A stretch of 41,420 nt of DNA, from assembly GCA_021299385.1 (NCBI GenBank), contig JAJTGZ010000012.1:1-41420 (forward strand). Reading direction: 5' to 3'. This DNA is from Phycisphaeraceae bacterium. Lineage in GTDB: Bacteria > Planctomycetota > Phycisphaerae > Phycisphaerales > UBA1924. The notes under the pieces were generated by a model. That model was not told the origin of the DNA. It did no database searches and worked only from the letters and a program-made list of their open reading frames with translations. Each line of letters opens with the position of its first letter. Within the stretch, counting starts at the first letter, position 1. Positions 7,844 through 16,700 of this stretch are shown one piece after another. The position numbers and the translations under genes were made by a program.

Positions 7844-8527
7844 TTACCCAACTGCCGGGAGCGTGGCCAGCAGACTCTGACCCGCCAGCACGCGCTGGCC
7901 GGCCTTGACGCGCACCTGTGTGCCTGCGGGCATCCAGATCTCCGCACGCGAGCCGAAGCGGATAAGCCCGAAACGCTCGCCGGCCTTGACGCGCTGGCCT
8001 TCCTTGAGGTGGTTGACGATCCGCCTGGCCACAAGCCCGGCGATCTGCGCAAACGCCAGCACCCGCCCGGCATCATCGCGCATCAGCACCACGCTGCGCT
8101 CATTGAGCTCGCTGGCCTTGTCGAAACTCGCGTTGACGAACTGGCCGGGGGTGTAGACGATTTTTTCGATCGTCCCGGCGACGACCACGCGGTTGACGTG
8201 CACGTCAAAGAGGTTGAGAAAGATCGAAACCCTGGGCACGGGGCCGGGATCGGTGCCAGCCGACGCGCGCAACTCCTTAGGCAGCTCGGCCAGGTCGACG
8301 CTGATCACCTTCCCGTCAGCCGGGGAGATCACGGCAAGGGGGTCGGTCGTCTCGGGTGTGCGGACAGGGTCGCGGAAGAACCAGAACCCCCAGAAGACCA
8401 GCAGCCCAAGCACCGCACAGAGGACATACCCGGCCAGGGGCCACAAGAGCACCCCACCGACACTCACGCCGGCCGCAACCAAGACCATCGGCACCAGCAC
8501 AACCCAACCTTCAGGGGCGATCCGCAT
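7844..8527 (-). CDS. psd: phosphatidylserine decarboxylase proenzyme
   Basis: Psd decarboxylates phosphatidylserine to phosphatidylethanolamine using a pyruvoyl group made by self-cleavage. The cleavage site is visible as RFGSR, between Gly192 and Ser193, giving a beta chain of 192 and an alpha chain of 35 residues. At 227 residues it matches the short Psd form rather than the ~300-residue E. coli type. Two hydrophobic segments near the N-terminus (about residues 8-28 and 30-50) anchor it to the membrane. SIFLNLFDVHVNRVVVAGTI is a characteristic internal block. No ribosome site precedes ATG 8527; TATGAT lies 5 nt upstream, suggesting a leaderless transcript that continues into pssA. Confidence 0.95.
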   Translation of the reverse strand: MRIAPEGWVVLVPMVLVAAGVSVGGVLLWPLAGYVLCAVLGLLVFWGFWFFRDPVRTPETTDPLAVISPADGKVISVDLAELPKELRASAGTDPGPVPRVSIFLNLFDVHVNRVVVAGTIEKIVYTPGQFVNASFDKASELNERSVVLMRDDAGRVLAFAQIAGLVARRIVNHLKEGQRVKAGERFGLIRFGSRAEIWMPAGTQVRVKAGQRVLAGQSLLATLPAVG

Positions 8528-8532
8528 CGGGG

Positions 8533-8538
8533 ATCATA
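8533..8538 (-). promoter_or_regulatory. -10 hexamer for leaderless psd-pssA
   Basis: On the minus strand TATGAT ends 5 nt (CCCCG) before ATG 8527, a good match to the bacterial -10 consensus. No Shine-Dalgarno sequence is present and no -35 box is evident upstream, where heptad repeats begin. Confidence 0.55.
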
Positions 8539-8550
8539 GTGGGAGCAGGG

Positions 8551-8676
8551 GCGACGAGCGATGAGCGACGAGCGATGAGAAAAGGCTGGGACAGACGGGG
8601 CTTCTGTCTTTACTGGTCGCTCGACACTCGTCGCTCATCGCTACTTTCTCGTCGCTCATCACTCATCGCTCGTCGC
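8551..8676. repeat. inverted heptad tandem repeats
   Basis: Four consecutive 7-mers of GCGACGA/GCGATGA type (8551-8578) face about nine consecutive 7-mers of TCGTCGC/TCATCGC type (8614-8676). The outer arms (8551-8580 and 8647-8676) are reverse complements at about 27 of 30 positions, so a long stem is possible. The right end supplies the last codons and stop of the small membrane protein gene. Related heptads occur near 18155 and 20872. Confidence 0.85.
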
Positions 8677-8928
8677 TTTCCCCCGAACCCGCACGTTCTT
8701 CCGCCCGGCTTCCTCCACCACCGGCCCCGCGGCCACGGGCCGGCTGCCGGCCAACGCCCCGCGCACCGCTCGACCGACGAGCACCGCCGCCAGCAGCACC
8801 AGCGCCAATGGCACGATCACCACCAGCAACACCAGCACGGCCAGGATCACCAGTAGAAACAGCAGCACCCGGGCGAACAGTGCCCCCCCGCCGAGGCGTG
8901 CCGAGCGTGCTGAAACCAGGTCATCCAC
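8659..8928 (-). CDS. small membrane protein, unknown function
   Basis: I do not recognise this 89-residue protein. A short polar N-terminus leads into a long hydrophobic stretch (about residues 18-53, with VLLFLLVILAVLVLLVVIV) that could form one long or two short membrane helices. A basic, Ala/Gly-rich tail follows. The final residues (KATSDE) are encoded inside the heptad repeat array, so the natural C-terminus may have been altered by repeat insertion. The start is a GTG at 8928 with TATAAA 5 nt upstream on the minus strand, fitting the leaderless pattern. It lies divergently from lysS and upstream of psd. The hydrophobic pattern makes it a likely real gene, but the start is uncertain. Confidence 0.55.
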   Translation of the reverse strand: MDDLVSARSARLGGGALFARVLLFLLVILAVLVLLVVIVPLALVLLAAVLVGRAVRGALAGSRPVAAGPVVEEAGRKNVRVRGKATSDE

Positions 8929-8933
8929 ACCCT

Positions 8934-8939
8934 TTTATA
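8934..8939 (-). promoter_or_regulatory. -10-like hexamer for the small membrane protein
   Basis: TATAAA on the minus strand ends 5 nt (AGGGT) before the GTG start at 8928. The geometry matches the leaderless starts elsewhere in the window, although the last base is A rather than T. Confidence 0.35.
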
Positions 8940-8954
8940 CGCACGCAGGGCCAC

Positions 8955-8960
8955 TACCAT
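8955..8960 (+). promoter_or_regulatory. -10 hexamer for leaderless lysS
   Basis: TACCAT ends 7 nt (CGTGCCC) before ATG 8968. The same hexamer at the same spacing precedes the GAF-domain gene at 20851. It favours ATG 8968 over the GTG at 8962. Confidence 0.5.
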
Positions 8961-8967
8961 CGTGCCC

Positions 8968-10578
8968 ATGTCTTCAAGCCCACACCCTGAGCCGGTCCAT
9001 CCACTTGAGCAGCAACGCCGGGAGAATCGGCAGGGCGCCGTCGCCCTCGGCTTTGCCCCCTACGGCGTCCGCACCGATGGGCTCCTCCCCCTGGCCGAGG
9101 CCCGAAGCAAGCACGACCCCGACGCGGACAAGGCGCACAGCGAGTCGGCCGCCGCGGCCAAGGCCTCGCCGGGTGCGGCGGTCATCGACACGCGCCCGGT
9201 CGTGAAGGTCGCCGGGCGCGTTGTGCTCAGCCGGGATAACGGCAAGTTGATCTGGCTGACGCTGCGCGACCAGACCGGGGACCTGCAAGTCGCCGTCAGC
9301 CAGCGCGACGTGCCCGAGCGCGACTTTGCCCTTGCCAAGCTCACCGACCTCTCCGATATCGTCATCGCCAACGGGCGGCTGATGAAGACCAAGACCGGCG
9401 AGTTGACCGTCTGGGCCACGTCGCTTGACCTGGCCTGCAAGAGCCTGGCCCAGCCACCCGAGAAGCACGCGGGGCTGAGCGACATCGACCTGCGCTACCG
9501 CCGGCGGTACGTGGATATGTGGGTCAACCCCGAGGCGACGCGCGTGCTGGCGACGCGCTCACGCATCGTCGCCCGCCTGCGGCGCGTGCTCGATGAGCAG
9601 GGGTACCTGGAGGTCGAAACGCCGATGCTGCAGACCCTAGCCGGGGGCGCGGCGGCGCGGCCCTTTACCACGCACATGAACGCCCTGGGCATCGACCTGT
9701 TCTTGCGCATCGCCCCGGAGTTGTACCTCAAGCGATTGCTCGTCGGCGGTCTGCCGAGGGTGTATGAGATCAACCGCAACTTCCGAAACGAGGGGCTGGA
9801 CAAACAGCACAACCCCGAGTTTACGATGCTCGAGGCGTACTGCGCTTTCGGCGATGTGCAAACGGTGATGGCGTTGACCGAGGGGCTGATCCGCGAGGCG
9901 GCCCGGATGGTGGCTATCGAGCTTGAGGACGCAGTGCGCACCGGCGCCTCGGCGATGCCCGAGAACGCGTCCCCTGCCGACCTCAAACTCCCCTTCGGCG
10001 ACCTGGTCATTGACTACGGCTCGCCGTTCGCACTTGCGCCTTACCCAGACTTGTTCGAGAAGAACCTGGGGATCAAGATGACCGACACCGACGCGGTGCT
10101 GCGCACGGCCGAGGCTCGGCAGATCAAGACCAAGGGGATGGACCCGGTGCTGGTCGTCAACGAACTCTTCGAGGCCTTCGCCGAGAAGACGATCGACCCG
10201 GGGAGGCCGACGTTCATCACCGATTATCCCTCGGCGATCTCCCCCTTGACGCGCCCCAAGAGCAGCGACGCCAACCTGGCCGACCGGGCTGACTTGTTCA
10301 TAGGCGGCATGGAGATCGCCCCGCACTACACCGAACTGAACGACCCGGACGTGCAGGCGGAGAAGTTCCGCCAGCAACTCCAGAACGCCGACGCCGAGAA
10401 GGCCAAGGAGGAGAGCACCTTCCGCACCTTCGACCAGGACTTCATCGATGCGCTCAAGGTCGGCATGCCCCCGGCCGGTGGGATGGGCCTGGGGATCGAC
10501 CGCCTGGCGATGCTGCTGACAAACCAGCGCACGATCCGCGACGTGATCCTCTTCCCGCTGATGAAGCCGGAGAGGTAG
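8968..10578 (+). CDS. lysS: lysyl-tRNA synthetase, class II
   Basis: LysS charges tRNA-Lys with lysine. An N-terminal OB-fold anticodon-binding domain is visible (about residues 75-165, VAGRVVLSRDNGKLIWLTLR). The class II catalytic core follows: motif 1 around VLDEQGYLEVETPML, motif 2 RNFRNEGLDKQHNPEFTMLE, and motif 3 GLGIDRLAMLLTNQ near the C-terminus. The 536-residue protein is a little longer than the usual ~500, mainly from an Ala-rich insertion before the OB-fold (about residues 45-70). ATG 8968 is used because of the -10-like hexamer 7 nt upstream. It is apparently monocistronic: a small gene diverges upstream and a repeat-filled convergent gap follows. Confidence 0.97.
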   Translation: MSSSPHPEPVHPLEQQRRENRQGAVALGFAPYGVRTDGLLPLAEARSKHDPDADKAHSESAAAAKASPGAAVIDTRPVVKVAGRVVLSRDNGKLIWLTLRDQTGDLQVAVSQRDVPERDFALAKLTDLSDIVIANGRLMKTKTGELTVWATSLDLACKSLAQPPEKHAGLSDIDLRYRRRYVDMWVNPEATRVLATRSRIVARLRRVLDEQGYLEVETPMLQTLAGGAAARPFTTHMNALGIDLFLRIAPELYLKRLLVGGLPRVYEINRNFRNEGLDKQHNPEFTMLEAYCAFGDVQTVMALTEGLIREAARMVAIELEDAVRTGASAMPENASPADLKLPFGDLVIDYGSPFALAPYPDLFEKNLGIKMTDTDAVLRTAEARQIKTKGMDPVLVVNELFEAFAEKTIDPGRPTFITDYPSAISPLTRPKSSDANLADRADLFIGGMEIAPHYTELNDPDVQAEKFRQQLQNADAEKAKEESTFRTFDQDFIDALKVGMPPAGGMGLGIDRLAMLLTNQRTIRDVILFPLMKPER

Positions 10579-10616
10579 GAGGGGTGAGAAGAGATGCTCG
10601 CGCTTGCGATGTAGCG

Positions 10617-10652
10617 AACCCCACCCCTGCCCTTCCCCTCGGGGGAGGGGTT
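10617..10652. repeat. dispersed GC palindrome, copy C
   Basis: This copy is in the same orientation as A and B, with one change in the left stem arm. It lies after lysS in the convergent gap with the coiled-coil gene. The left flank (10600-10616, GCGCTTGCGATGTAGCG) is a diverged form of the flank beside copies E and G in reverse. Confidence 0.85.
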
Positions 10653-10700
10653 CAAGACAAGAAACATTGGCATCTGGCCAGACCACCCACAAAGTGCTGC

Positions 10701-10788
10701 TTTGCCACTATGCCACTATGCCACTTTGTCACTATGGCACTTTGCCACTTTGTCACTATGCCACTTTGTCTCTTTGTAACTCCGCCAC
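10701..10788. repeat. 8-bp tandem repeat, eleven units
   Basis: Eleven consecutive octamers stay in phase from 10701 to 10788, with consensus TWTGYCAC (TTTGCCAC and TATGCCAC are the common forms). Units decay towards the right end. It fills the convergent gap between lysS and the coiled-coil gene. A period of 8 is not a multiple of three, so it is not coding. There are no unique spacers, so it is not a CRISPR array. Confidence 0.9.
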
Positions 10789-10798
10789 TTCCCCCCAC

Positions 10799-12241
10799 TC
10801 ACCGCCCTGAGTCCCCCGGCGACACGCCAAACCGCGCCATCCGCGCCGAGACATCCTTGAGCACGCCGCCGATCTCTGCGGCCTCTGATCGGATGCGGCC
10901 GCAGGCGCGGTCGACGGCGTCTTGGAGGACCACCGGGAGGTCTTCACCCTCGCGGGCGAGCAGGATGGGGCCCCAGGGCTTGAGTTGCTCGATGAACATC
11001 CCCAGCCGATCGACAACCGAGTTGGCATCGGCGACGACGCCACGCGCTGACTCAGCGGAGGTTTCCATCTGCCGAAGTGTGGTGCTGATGCGTTCCTCGG
11101 CGCGTGCGCAGGCGGGTGCGATAGCCGCGGCTGTGGCTTTGACGATCTCGGCACGGTCGAGCAGGTGGTCGACGCGCCCGGTTGCCTCCTCGATGGCCTG
11201 GCCGAGGAGGTTGCGGACCTGCTCGCTCTGGTCCATCAGGCTCTGCACCTGTTCCGTGCACGCCTGTGCCTCGGCGTTCATCTTCTCGGTGCGCGCGCCC
11301 GCGTCGGCCAGCAGCCCTTGGGCGCGGGCAACGGCGCCATCGACAAGGTCCGCCGAGCGCTGAGCCGCGGCGAGGTCGACCTTGGGCAGTTCGCGGTTGA
11401 GTAGTTCGTTCACGCGTGCCTCCAGCTCGCGCACCTGCCCGCCCAGCCCGCCGTCGATCTGCGCGTTGATGAACGCCAGCACGCGCTCACAGGCTTGCCG
11501 TTCGTTCAACGCCAGCCGGCTCTCGGCTGAGCTGATCGCCTCCTGGACGATCTGCCGGGCCCGGCTGGTCGCGACCTCGACGGCACGCTCATACTCACCC
11601 TGCGCTTGCTGACGCGTCAACTGCGACTGCGCCTGCCCTTGTGCAAGAACAGCATCGGCCCGACGCTGCACCTCGGCGACCTTCTCGCCCACAACGCGGT
11701 CGGCCTGCTCGCGGAAGCTCGCCAGCCTCCCCTCGGCCTCCCCGGCCTGGAAGACCAGACGCTCAACCTCCACCCGGCGGGTATCGAGCATGCCCTGCAT
11801 CTCCGCCTGCGTCTGCAGCCGCAGGGCCTGCGCTTGCTCCTGGGCCTGGCGGATGATCCCCTCGGCCTGGGCGCGGGCCTCGGCAATCTTCTCGCCGGCG
11901 AAGCGGGCGAGCTCGTTGCGGAGGGTCAGCAGTTCAGTCTGGGCGGTGCTGGCAAGGGTGGACAGACGCTCGGCGTCGGTCAGGCGGGCGTCGATGCTCG
12001 CCAGTGTGCGGCCGGCGGATTCGAGCCTGGGCTGGTGCTTGGCCGCGGCCTCGCGGAGGCCGTTCTGGGCCTGCTGGGCCTCCACGGCCGCGGTCCGGAG
12101 CGCCGCCGAGCCGACCTCGGCCTCCTGGATCAACTGCCGCAGTGCCACGGCATATTCCCCGAACGCCTCACGATCGATCACGCGGGGAGAAAGAAAAACT
12201 TCTTGGATGATCGTGTCGGCCTGCTGGATCACGTCCGGCAT
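10799..12241 (-). CDS. long coiled-coil protein, unknown function
   Basis: I do not recognise a named family. The 480-residue protein has no signal peptide or membrane segment and is almost entirely alpha-helical, rich in Ala, Glu, Gln, Arg and Leu. It has long heptad-like runs (about residues 40-430), including EARAQAEGIIRQAQEQAQAL. The N-terminus (MPDVIQQADTIIQEVFLSPR) is less repetitive and may be a small folded cap. A cytoplasmic structural or division-type (DivIVA-like) role is possible but only a guess. ATG 12241 is chosen because GGAG lies 7 nt upstream and it leaves a 32-bp gap to trmD. A longer reading would overlap trmD. It occupies the place where rplS often follows trmD and is probably co-transcribed with trmD. 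Confidence 0.8.
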   Translation of the reverse strand: MPDVIQQADTIIQEVFLSPRVIDREAFGEYAVALRQLIQEAEVGSAALRTAAVEAQQAQNGLREAAAKHQPRLESAGRTLASIDARLTDAERLSTLASTAQTELLTLRNELARFAGEKIAEARAQAEGIIRQAQEQAQALRLQTQAEMQGMLDTRRVEVERLVFQAGEAEGRLASFREQADRVVGEKVAEVQRRADAVLAQGQAQSQLTRQQAQGEYERAVEVATSRARQIVQEAISSAESRLALNERQACERVLAFINAQIDGGLGGQVRELEARVNELLNRELPKVDLAAAQRSADLVDGAVARAQGLLADAGARTEKMNAEAQACTEQVQSLMDQSEQVRNLLGQAIEEATGRVDHLLDRAEIVKATAAAIAPACARAEERISTTLRQMETSAESARGVVADANSVVDRLGMFIEQLKPWGPILLAREGEDLPVVLQDAVDRACGRIRSEAAEIGGVLKDVSARMARFGVSPGDSGR

Positions 12242-12273
12242 GTTCGCGCTCCGCGCTGAGAAAGAAAACGGGT

Positions 12274-13059
12274 CTATCGGCCCAGACCCCCCCCCGGCCC
12301 CAAAAGATCGGGCCGGCGGGCCTGCGTCCGCCGAAGGCGTTGCGACAGCCGCCAGGCCGAGATCGCACGGTGGTCCCCGCTCAGGAGCACCTCGGGGACC
12401 ACCATCCCCATCCACTCGCGCGGGCGGGTGTAGTGCGGGCAGTCCAGCAGGGCAGGGCCTTGGTCGGCCGGGGCGACCCCCGGAATAGGCCCCGGCCCGG
12501 TTGAAAAACTGTCTTGCAGTGCCGAGTCTTCGTGCCCGAGCGCACCGGGCAGGACGCGCACGATCGCGTCGATCAGGACCATCGCCCCCAGTTCGCCGCC
12601 GGAGAGAATGTAGTCGCCCAGGGAGATTTCCAGGGGGGCCAGGCGCTCGACAACGCGCTCGTCGATCCCCTCATAGTGCCCGGCAATGAGCAGCAACCTG
12701 GGCTTGGCCGCCAGTTCATGGACCATCGCCTGCTTCAACGGCACGCCCTGGGGGGTCAGGAGGATGCGCGTTGCTGGGCGGGGGTCGAGTGCTTCGACGG
12801 CGTGCACGGCGTCCCAGAGGGGCTGGCACGTCATGACCATCCCCGGGCCGCCGCCGAAGGGGCGGTCGTCGGTCTTGTCGTGCCGGTTGTTGGCCCAGAC
12901 GCGGATATTGTGCGCGTGCCAGGTCGCCAGGCCGGCCCGGCGGGCCCGAGCGGGGATCGAGAGCGACAACGCGGGCCTCCCTGCCAGGTCGGCGACGCCC
13001 TCGGGCGTGTCGTCCCAGGTGAACATCTCGGGGAATGTTGTCAGGATGTCAAACCGCAT
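12274..13059 (-). CDS. trmD: tRNA (guanine-37-N1)-methyltransferase
   Basis: TrmD methylates G37 next to the anticodon using S-adenosylmethionine and prevents +1 frameshifting. The SPOUT family signature is clear: MRFDILTTFPEMF at the start, DDRPFGGGPGMVM, LLIAGHYEGIDERV, EISLGDYILSGGELGAMVLIDA at the knot, and CPHYTRPREWMG followed by VPEVLLSGDH. The 261-residue length is normal. ATG 13059 puts the conserved N-terminus first; AGGGG lies about 9 nt upstream. It follows rpsP, but the usual intervening rimM is absent, and a strong hairpin lies in the 134-bp gap. Confidence 0.97.
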   Translation of the reverse strand: MRFDILTTFPEMFTWDDTPEGVADLAGRPALSLSIPARARRAGLATWHAHNIRVWANNRHDKTDDRPFGGGPGMVMTCQPLWDAVHAVEALDPRPATRILLTPQGVPLKQAMVHELAAKPRLLLIAGHYEGIDERVVERLAPLEISLGDYILSGGELGAMVLIDAIVRVLPGALGHEDSALQDSFSTGPGPIPGVAPADQGPALLDCPHYTRPREWMGMVVPEVLLSGDHRAISAWRLSQRLRRTQARRPDLLGPGGGLGR

Positions 13060-13098
13060 GGCACACGCCCCTGGACCAACGACACCCGGCAAAACGAC

Positions 13099-13126
13099 CG
13101 CGGCGGCATCATCCGATGCCGCCGCG
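13099..13126 (-). terminator. hairpin between rpsP and trmD (terminator or attenuator)
   Basis: An 11-bp perfect inverted repeat (13099-13109 with 13116-13126, built on GCGGCGGCAT) has a 6-nt loop. In the minus-strand direction it is followed by GTCGTTTT. The short T-run makes it a moderate terminator or attenuator that could lower trmD expression relative to rpsP. Confidence 0.6.
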
Positions 13127-13193
13127 TTGAAACTCTATGCTTTGATACAAACCAGGGACAAACAGGCCCGCTGCCTGCTGCCGGCCGCGGGGC

Positions 13194-13547
13194 TTACTTC
13201 TTCTCTTCCTTCTTAGCCGAGGCCGCGATCGCGGCCTTCTTGGCCTCGTTGGCCTTCTTGGCCTCGATCCGCTTGGTCCGGCGGGCGGCGATCACGCCGG
13301 CGTCGACGAGCTCGATCTTGGCGAGCATGTTCTTGACCGTGTCGCTCGGCTGAGCGCCGACGGAGAGCCAGTACTTCAGGCGCTCGGCGTTGAGCTCGTG
13401 GGTCTTCTCCCCGGTGTTGGCCATCGGGTTGTACCACCCGAGGTTCTCGATGACCGCCCCATCGCGCTTAACGCGCGAATCGACAGCATTGATCCGGTAG
13501 AAGGGGCGGTGCGGGCGGCCCAAGCGGGCCATGCGAAGCTTGACCAT
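13194..13547 (-). CDS. rpsP: 30S ribosomal protein S16
   Basis: S16 is a primary-assembly protein of the small ribosomal subunit. [19 protein letters not shown] is the classic N-terminus, followed by the block containing [10 protein letters not shown] and [19 protein letters not shown]. The core is normal; a Lys/Ala/Glu-rich tail (about residues 88-117) extends it to 117 residues, a common S16 variation. ATG 13547 is chosen over an upstream in-frame ATG at 13601 because it matches the family start, has AAAGG 9 nt upstream, and lies 44 nt downstream of a TATAAT box. It is the first gene of a minus-strand cluster with trmD and the coiled-coil gene. Confidence 0.97.
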   Translation of the reverse strand: MVKLRMARLGRPHRPFYRINAVDSRVKRDGAVIENLGWYNPMANTGEKTHELNAERLKYWLSVGAQPSDTVKNMLAKIELVDAGVIAARRTKRIEAKKANEAKKAAIAASAKKEEKK

Positions 13548-13590
13548 GCGAAGATACCTTTGTGATAGACGCTGTCGAAAACGGGCCTCA

Positions 13591-13619
13591 ATTATACGCA
13601 CCCAACCCGACCGTCGCCA
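13591..13619 (-). promoter_or_regulatory. rpsP promoter with perfect -10 box
   Basis: On the minus strand TGGCGA (13619-13614), a 17-nt spacer and TATAAT (13596-13591) precede rpsP. The -10 is a perfect consensus match; the -35 is weak. The expected leader is about 37 nt. The rest of the divergent gap (13620-13778) is C-rich and shows nothing further. Confidence 0.6.
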
Positions 13620-13778
13620 CCCCGCCCCCCTTCACCTCACCCACCCCCGCCGGGCGGTGGTTATGGACATCCAAGCAAATTCCAAACGCAGCCCCTTTCA
13701 CCTCCCCAGACCTCCCGGCATGCACACCCCACTGATCCCCCTGCGCCCCCGGCCCGATCAATCAGGCATGGTCTTGGC

Positions 13779-16700
13779 ATGGCCCCGGCACCCCGACCAC
13801 CCCCACCGAGCACATCACCCCGCTGCTCTGGCGTCCGAGCCAGACGGCCATCGACCGACAGGACACACACCCTGACACTCCGCAAGCGCACACTCTTGGC
13901 CCTGGCACTCCCGCTGGCACTTTTCTTTGCGGGGGTCTATGCCATGGCTTCGCTGATGCTCCTGCACAGCTACGCGGCGGTGGAAGAGCGCGACGCCCGC
14001 CAGGAGATCGCCCGGTGCACACGCGCCGTCAGCGGCGAGCTTGAGCGCCTCCGCGCACAACTGGCCGACTGGTCGGCCAGCGCAGAGCTAGCGCAGTTCG
14101 CAGACGACCCGTCACTCGGCCCGGCACGCACAGGCCTGACACCTGCGCTGGCGCGCACCCATGCGGACATCGTTGCCGTTGTTGACGTCTGGGGGACGGT
14201 CATATTCGCCTGGCACGCCAGGGGCCAGGATGGCGTGCTCGACGCGGGCATCCCGCCGCAGGTTGTGCACGCGCTCAGGCCCGGCTCGATCATGAACATG
14301 CACAGCACGCCCGGGGCTGTCCAGAGCGGGCTGCTGACCATCGACGGCCAGGTCTATGCCCTTGCCTCCGGGCCGATCGTTCCCACGCTCCACGCGCCCG
14401 AGCATGGCGCGGCGCGACCGGGCACCAACCCAGGTGGCACCCACGCGGTGGGCACGCCTGTCGTCGCACTGCCCCGCGAGAAGCACGGCGTGCTGCTGAT
14501 CGGCCGGCGCATCACCGAAGCGGGGATTGCAAAGCACCTCTCCCGGCAGGGGAGCACCATCACGCTAACGAGCATCGACCCGGCCCAGAGCAGCATAACG
14601 CTCACGCCCAGGCTCGTGCATGCGCCCGAGGAGAACCTCTCGTGGTGGGAGGATGCCTCCAGCGTGCATGTCCAGGCCCAGGGTGCCAACGCGCTGCAGA
14701 CCTCGGCGGTGCTTGGCGACGTCTTTGGCCGGCGCTCGGCGGTGCTGACACTGATGCAAGACCGCCCGACGTATGCGCAGGCCGTGCTTGCGCGCGACAC
14801 GCTGCTGTGGGCCATTGTTGCGATGGCGGCGGTCTTTGTGGCGCTGCTGATGCGCGTGTTGAGCCTGGCGGTGCTCGGGCCGGTGCAGCGCTTGGGCCAG
14901 CAGGTCATGCGCATCGGCGAGCGCGGAGACCTGGAGGCGAAGATCGAGCTCGACGGCAGCCGGGAGATCAAGAACCTGGGCCAGGAGATCAACAAACTCC
15001 TGGCCGTCGCGGCCGTGAGCAAACGGCAGGCTGAGGAAGCGCTCGCGTCCAAGAGCCAGTTCCTGGCCAACACCAGCCACGAGATCCGCACGCCCCTCAA
15101 CGGCGTTGTCGGGTCCATCGAGCTGCTGCTGCGCTCGAAGCTCGACGAGAAGCAACTCCGCCACGCGCGGATGGCCAAGTTCAGTTGCGAGGCTCTGCTG
15201 GAGTTGATCAACGACATCCTGGACCTGTCCAAGATCGAGGCCAGGGCCGTGGAGCTGGAGGTGATCGACATTGACCTGCGTGCCGTTGTCGAGGACGTTG
15301 GGCTGCTCTGCAACGCGCGGGCGGCCGAGAAAGGGCTGAGGCTGGAGACGCGCACGCACCCGTGCCTGCGCGTGCCGCTGCGAGGCGACCCGCTGCGTCT
15401 GCACCAGGTGCTTGTCAATCTTGTCTCGAACGCGACGAAGTTCACAGAGAAGGGTGCCGTGGCGATCAACGCGTCGGCCGACCGGATGGACGCCGAGAGC
15501 GTGCTGGTGCGATTCACTGTTACGGACACGGGCATGGGGATCCCGCCGCAGCGGATCGAGAGGTTGTTTAAGAGTTTCTCGCAGGTTGATGCGGGGACGA
15601 CCCGCAAGTATGGGGGGACGGGGCTGGGGCTGTCGATCTGCCGGCAGCTTGTCGAGTTGATGGGCGGGGAGATCGGGGTGACTTCCGAGCCTGGGCGTGG
15701 CTCGACGTTCTGGTTCACGGTGCCGCTGTCGCGTGCGAGCAAGAGCACCAGCACACCCGCGTTGACGAGCGACCTGCGCAGCGCGCGCATCCTGGTCGTT
15801 GCCCCCGCGGGGGCTGAGCGGGAGCGGCTTGTCGAGGCCCTCAACGCGCTGGACTTCCGCACGCGGGTGATCGGGCACCCCGAGGCCGCGCCCGAGGCCG
15901 TGGCGCAGGCGAGCGGCGAGAACAGGCCGTTCACGCTCTTGCTGGCGTGGGCGGGCTTCGGGGAGGAGGCCCTGGAGGGGATCGCCGACCTCTCTTGCAA
16001 CAGCGCGGCCATCGGCGCGACGGGCCTGATGCTGACGGGCCCACCGAGGTTGCGGGCGAGCATCGACAGCGAGCGGCTGCACAATGCGGCGTGGCTGGAG
16101 GAGCCGTTCAACCAGGGGCAACTGCTCGATGCGATCGCCGAGGGGATGATCTATGTGCGCAGCCCGCGCCGCGATGAGGAGCCGGTTGACAGCACGCCCA
16201 ACGAACCATCACATGCAGAGGCGGGTCCTGCGCACAGCGCACGCATCCTGCTGGTGGAGGACAACGAGGTCAACCAGGTCATCGCGGTGGAGTTGCTGCA
16301 GTCATCGGGTTACAACGTCGTCATCGCCAACAACGGGCAGGAGGCCGTCAAGCGGGCGCAGGAGGAGCAGTTTGACCTGGTGCTGATGGACTGCCAGATG
16401 CCGGTGCTCGATGGCTTTGAGGCGACGCGGGCCATACGCGCGCTGGAAGAGAAGGGCGTCATCCGCGAGCACCAGCCGGGCAAACTGCCGATCATCGCGT
16501 TGACGGCCAACGCCCTGGGCCACGACAAGGACCGTTGCACCGACGCGGGGATGGACGCCTTCATCACCAAACCACTCGACACTGCCGCGCTCTTTGGCAC
16601 CATCGAGCGTTTCCTGATCGAACGGGGTACATACACCGTGCAGACCAAACCAAGCCCCGCCCCCACCCCCGTTGAGGTGCCGCGGACCCAACCCCACGCA

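Noticed and set aside
10701-10788. possible CRISPR array
   Set aside because: The 8-bp units are directly adjacent with no spacers and no cas genes are nearby.
12242-12415. N-terminal extension of the coiled-coil protein
   Set aside because: It would overlap the end of trmD and is Gly/Pro-rich; the ATG at 12241 has a good ribosome site.
14354-16121. two long minus-strand frames opposite the hybrid kinase
   Set aside because: Ser/Arg-rich or His/Arg-rich shadows of a kinase whose motifs are all on the plus strand.
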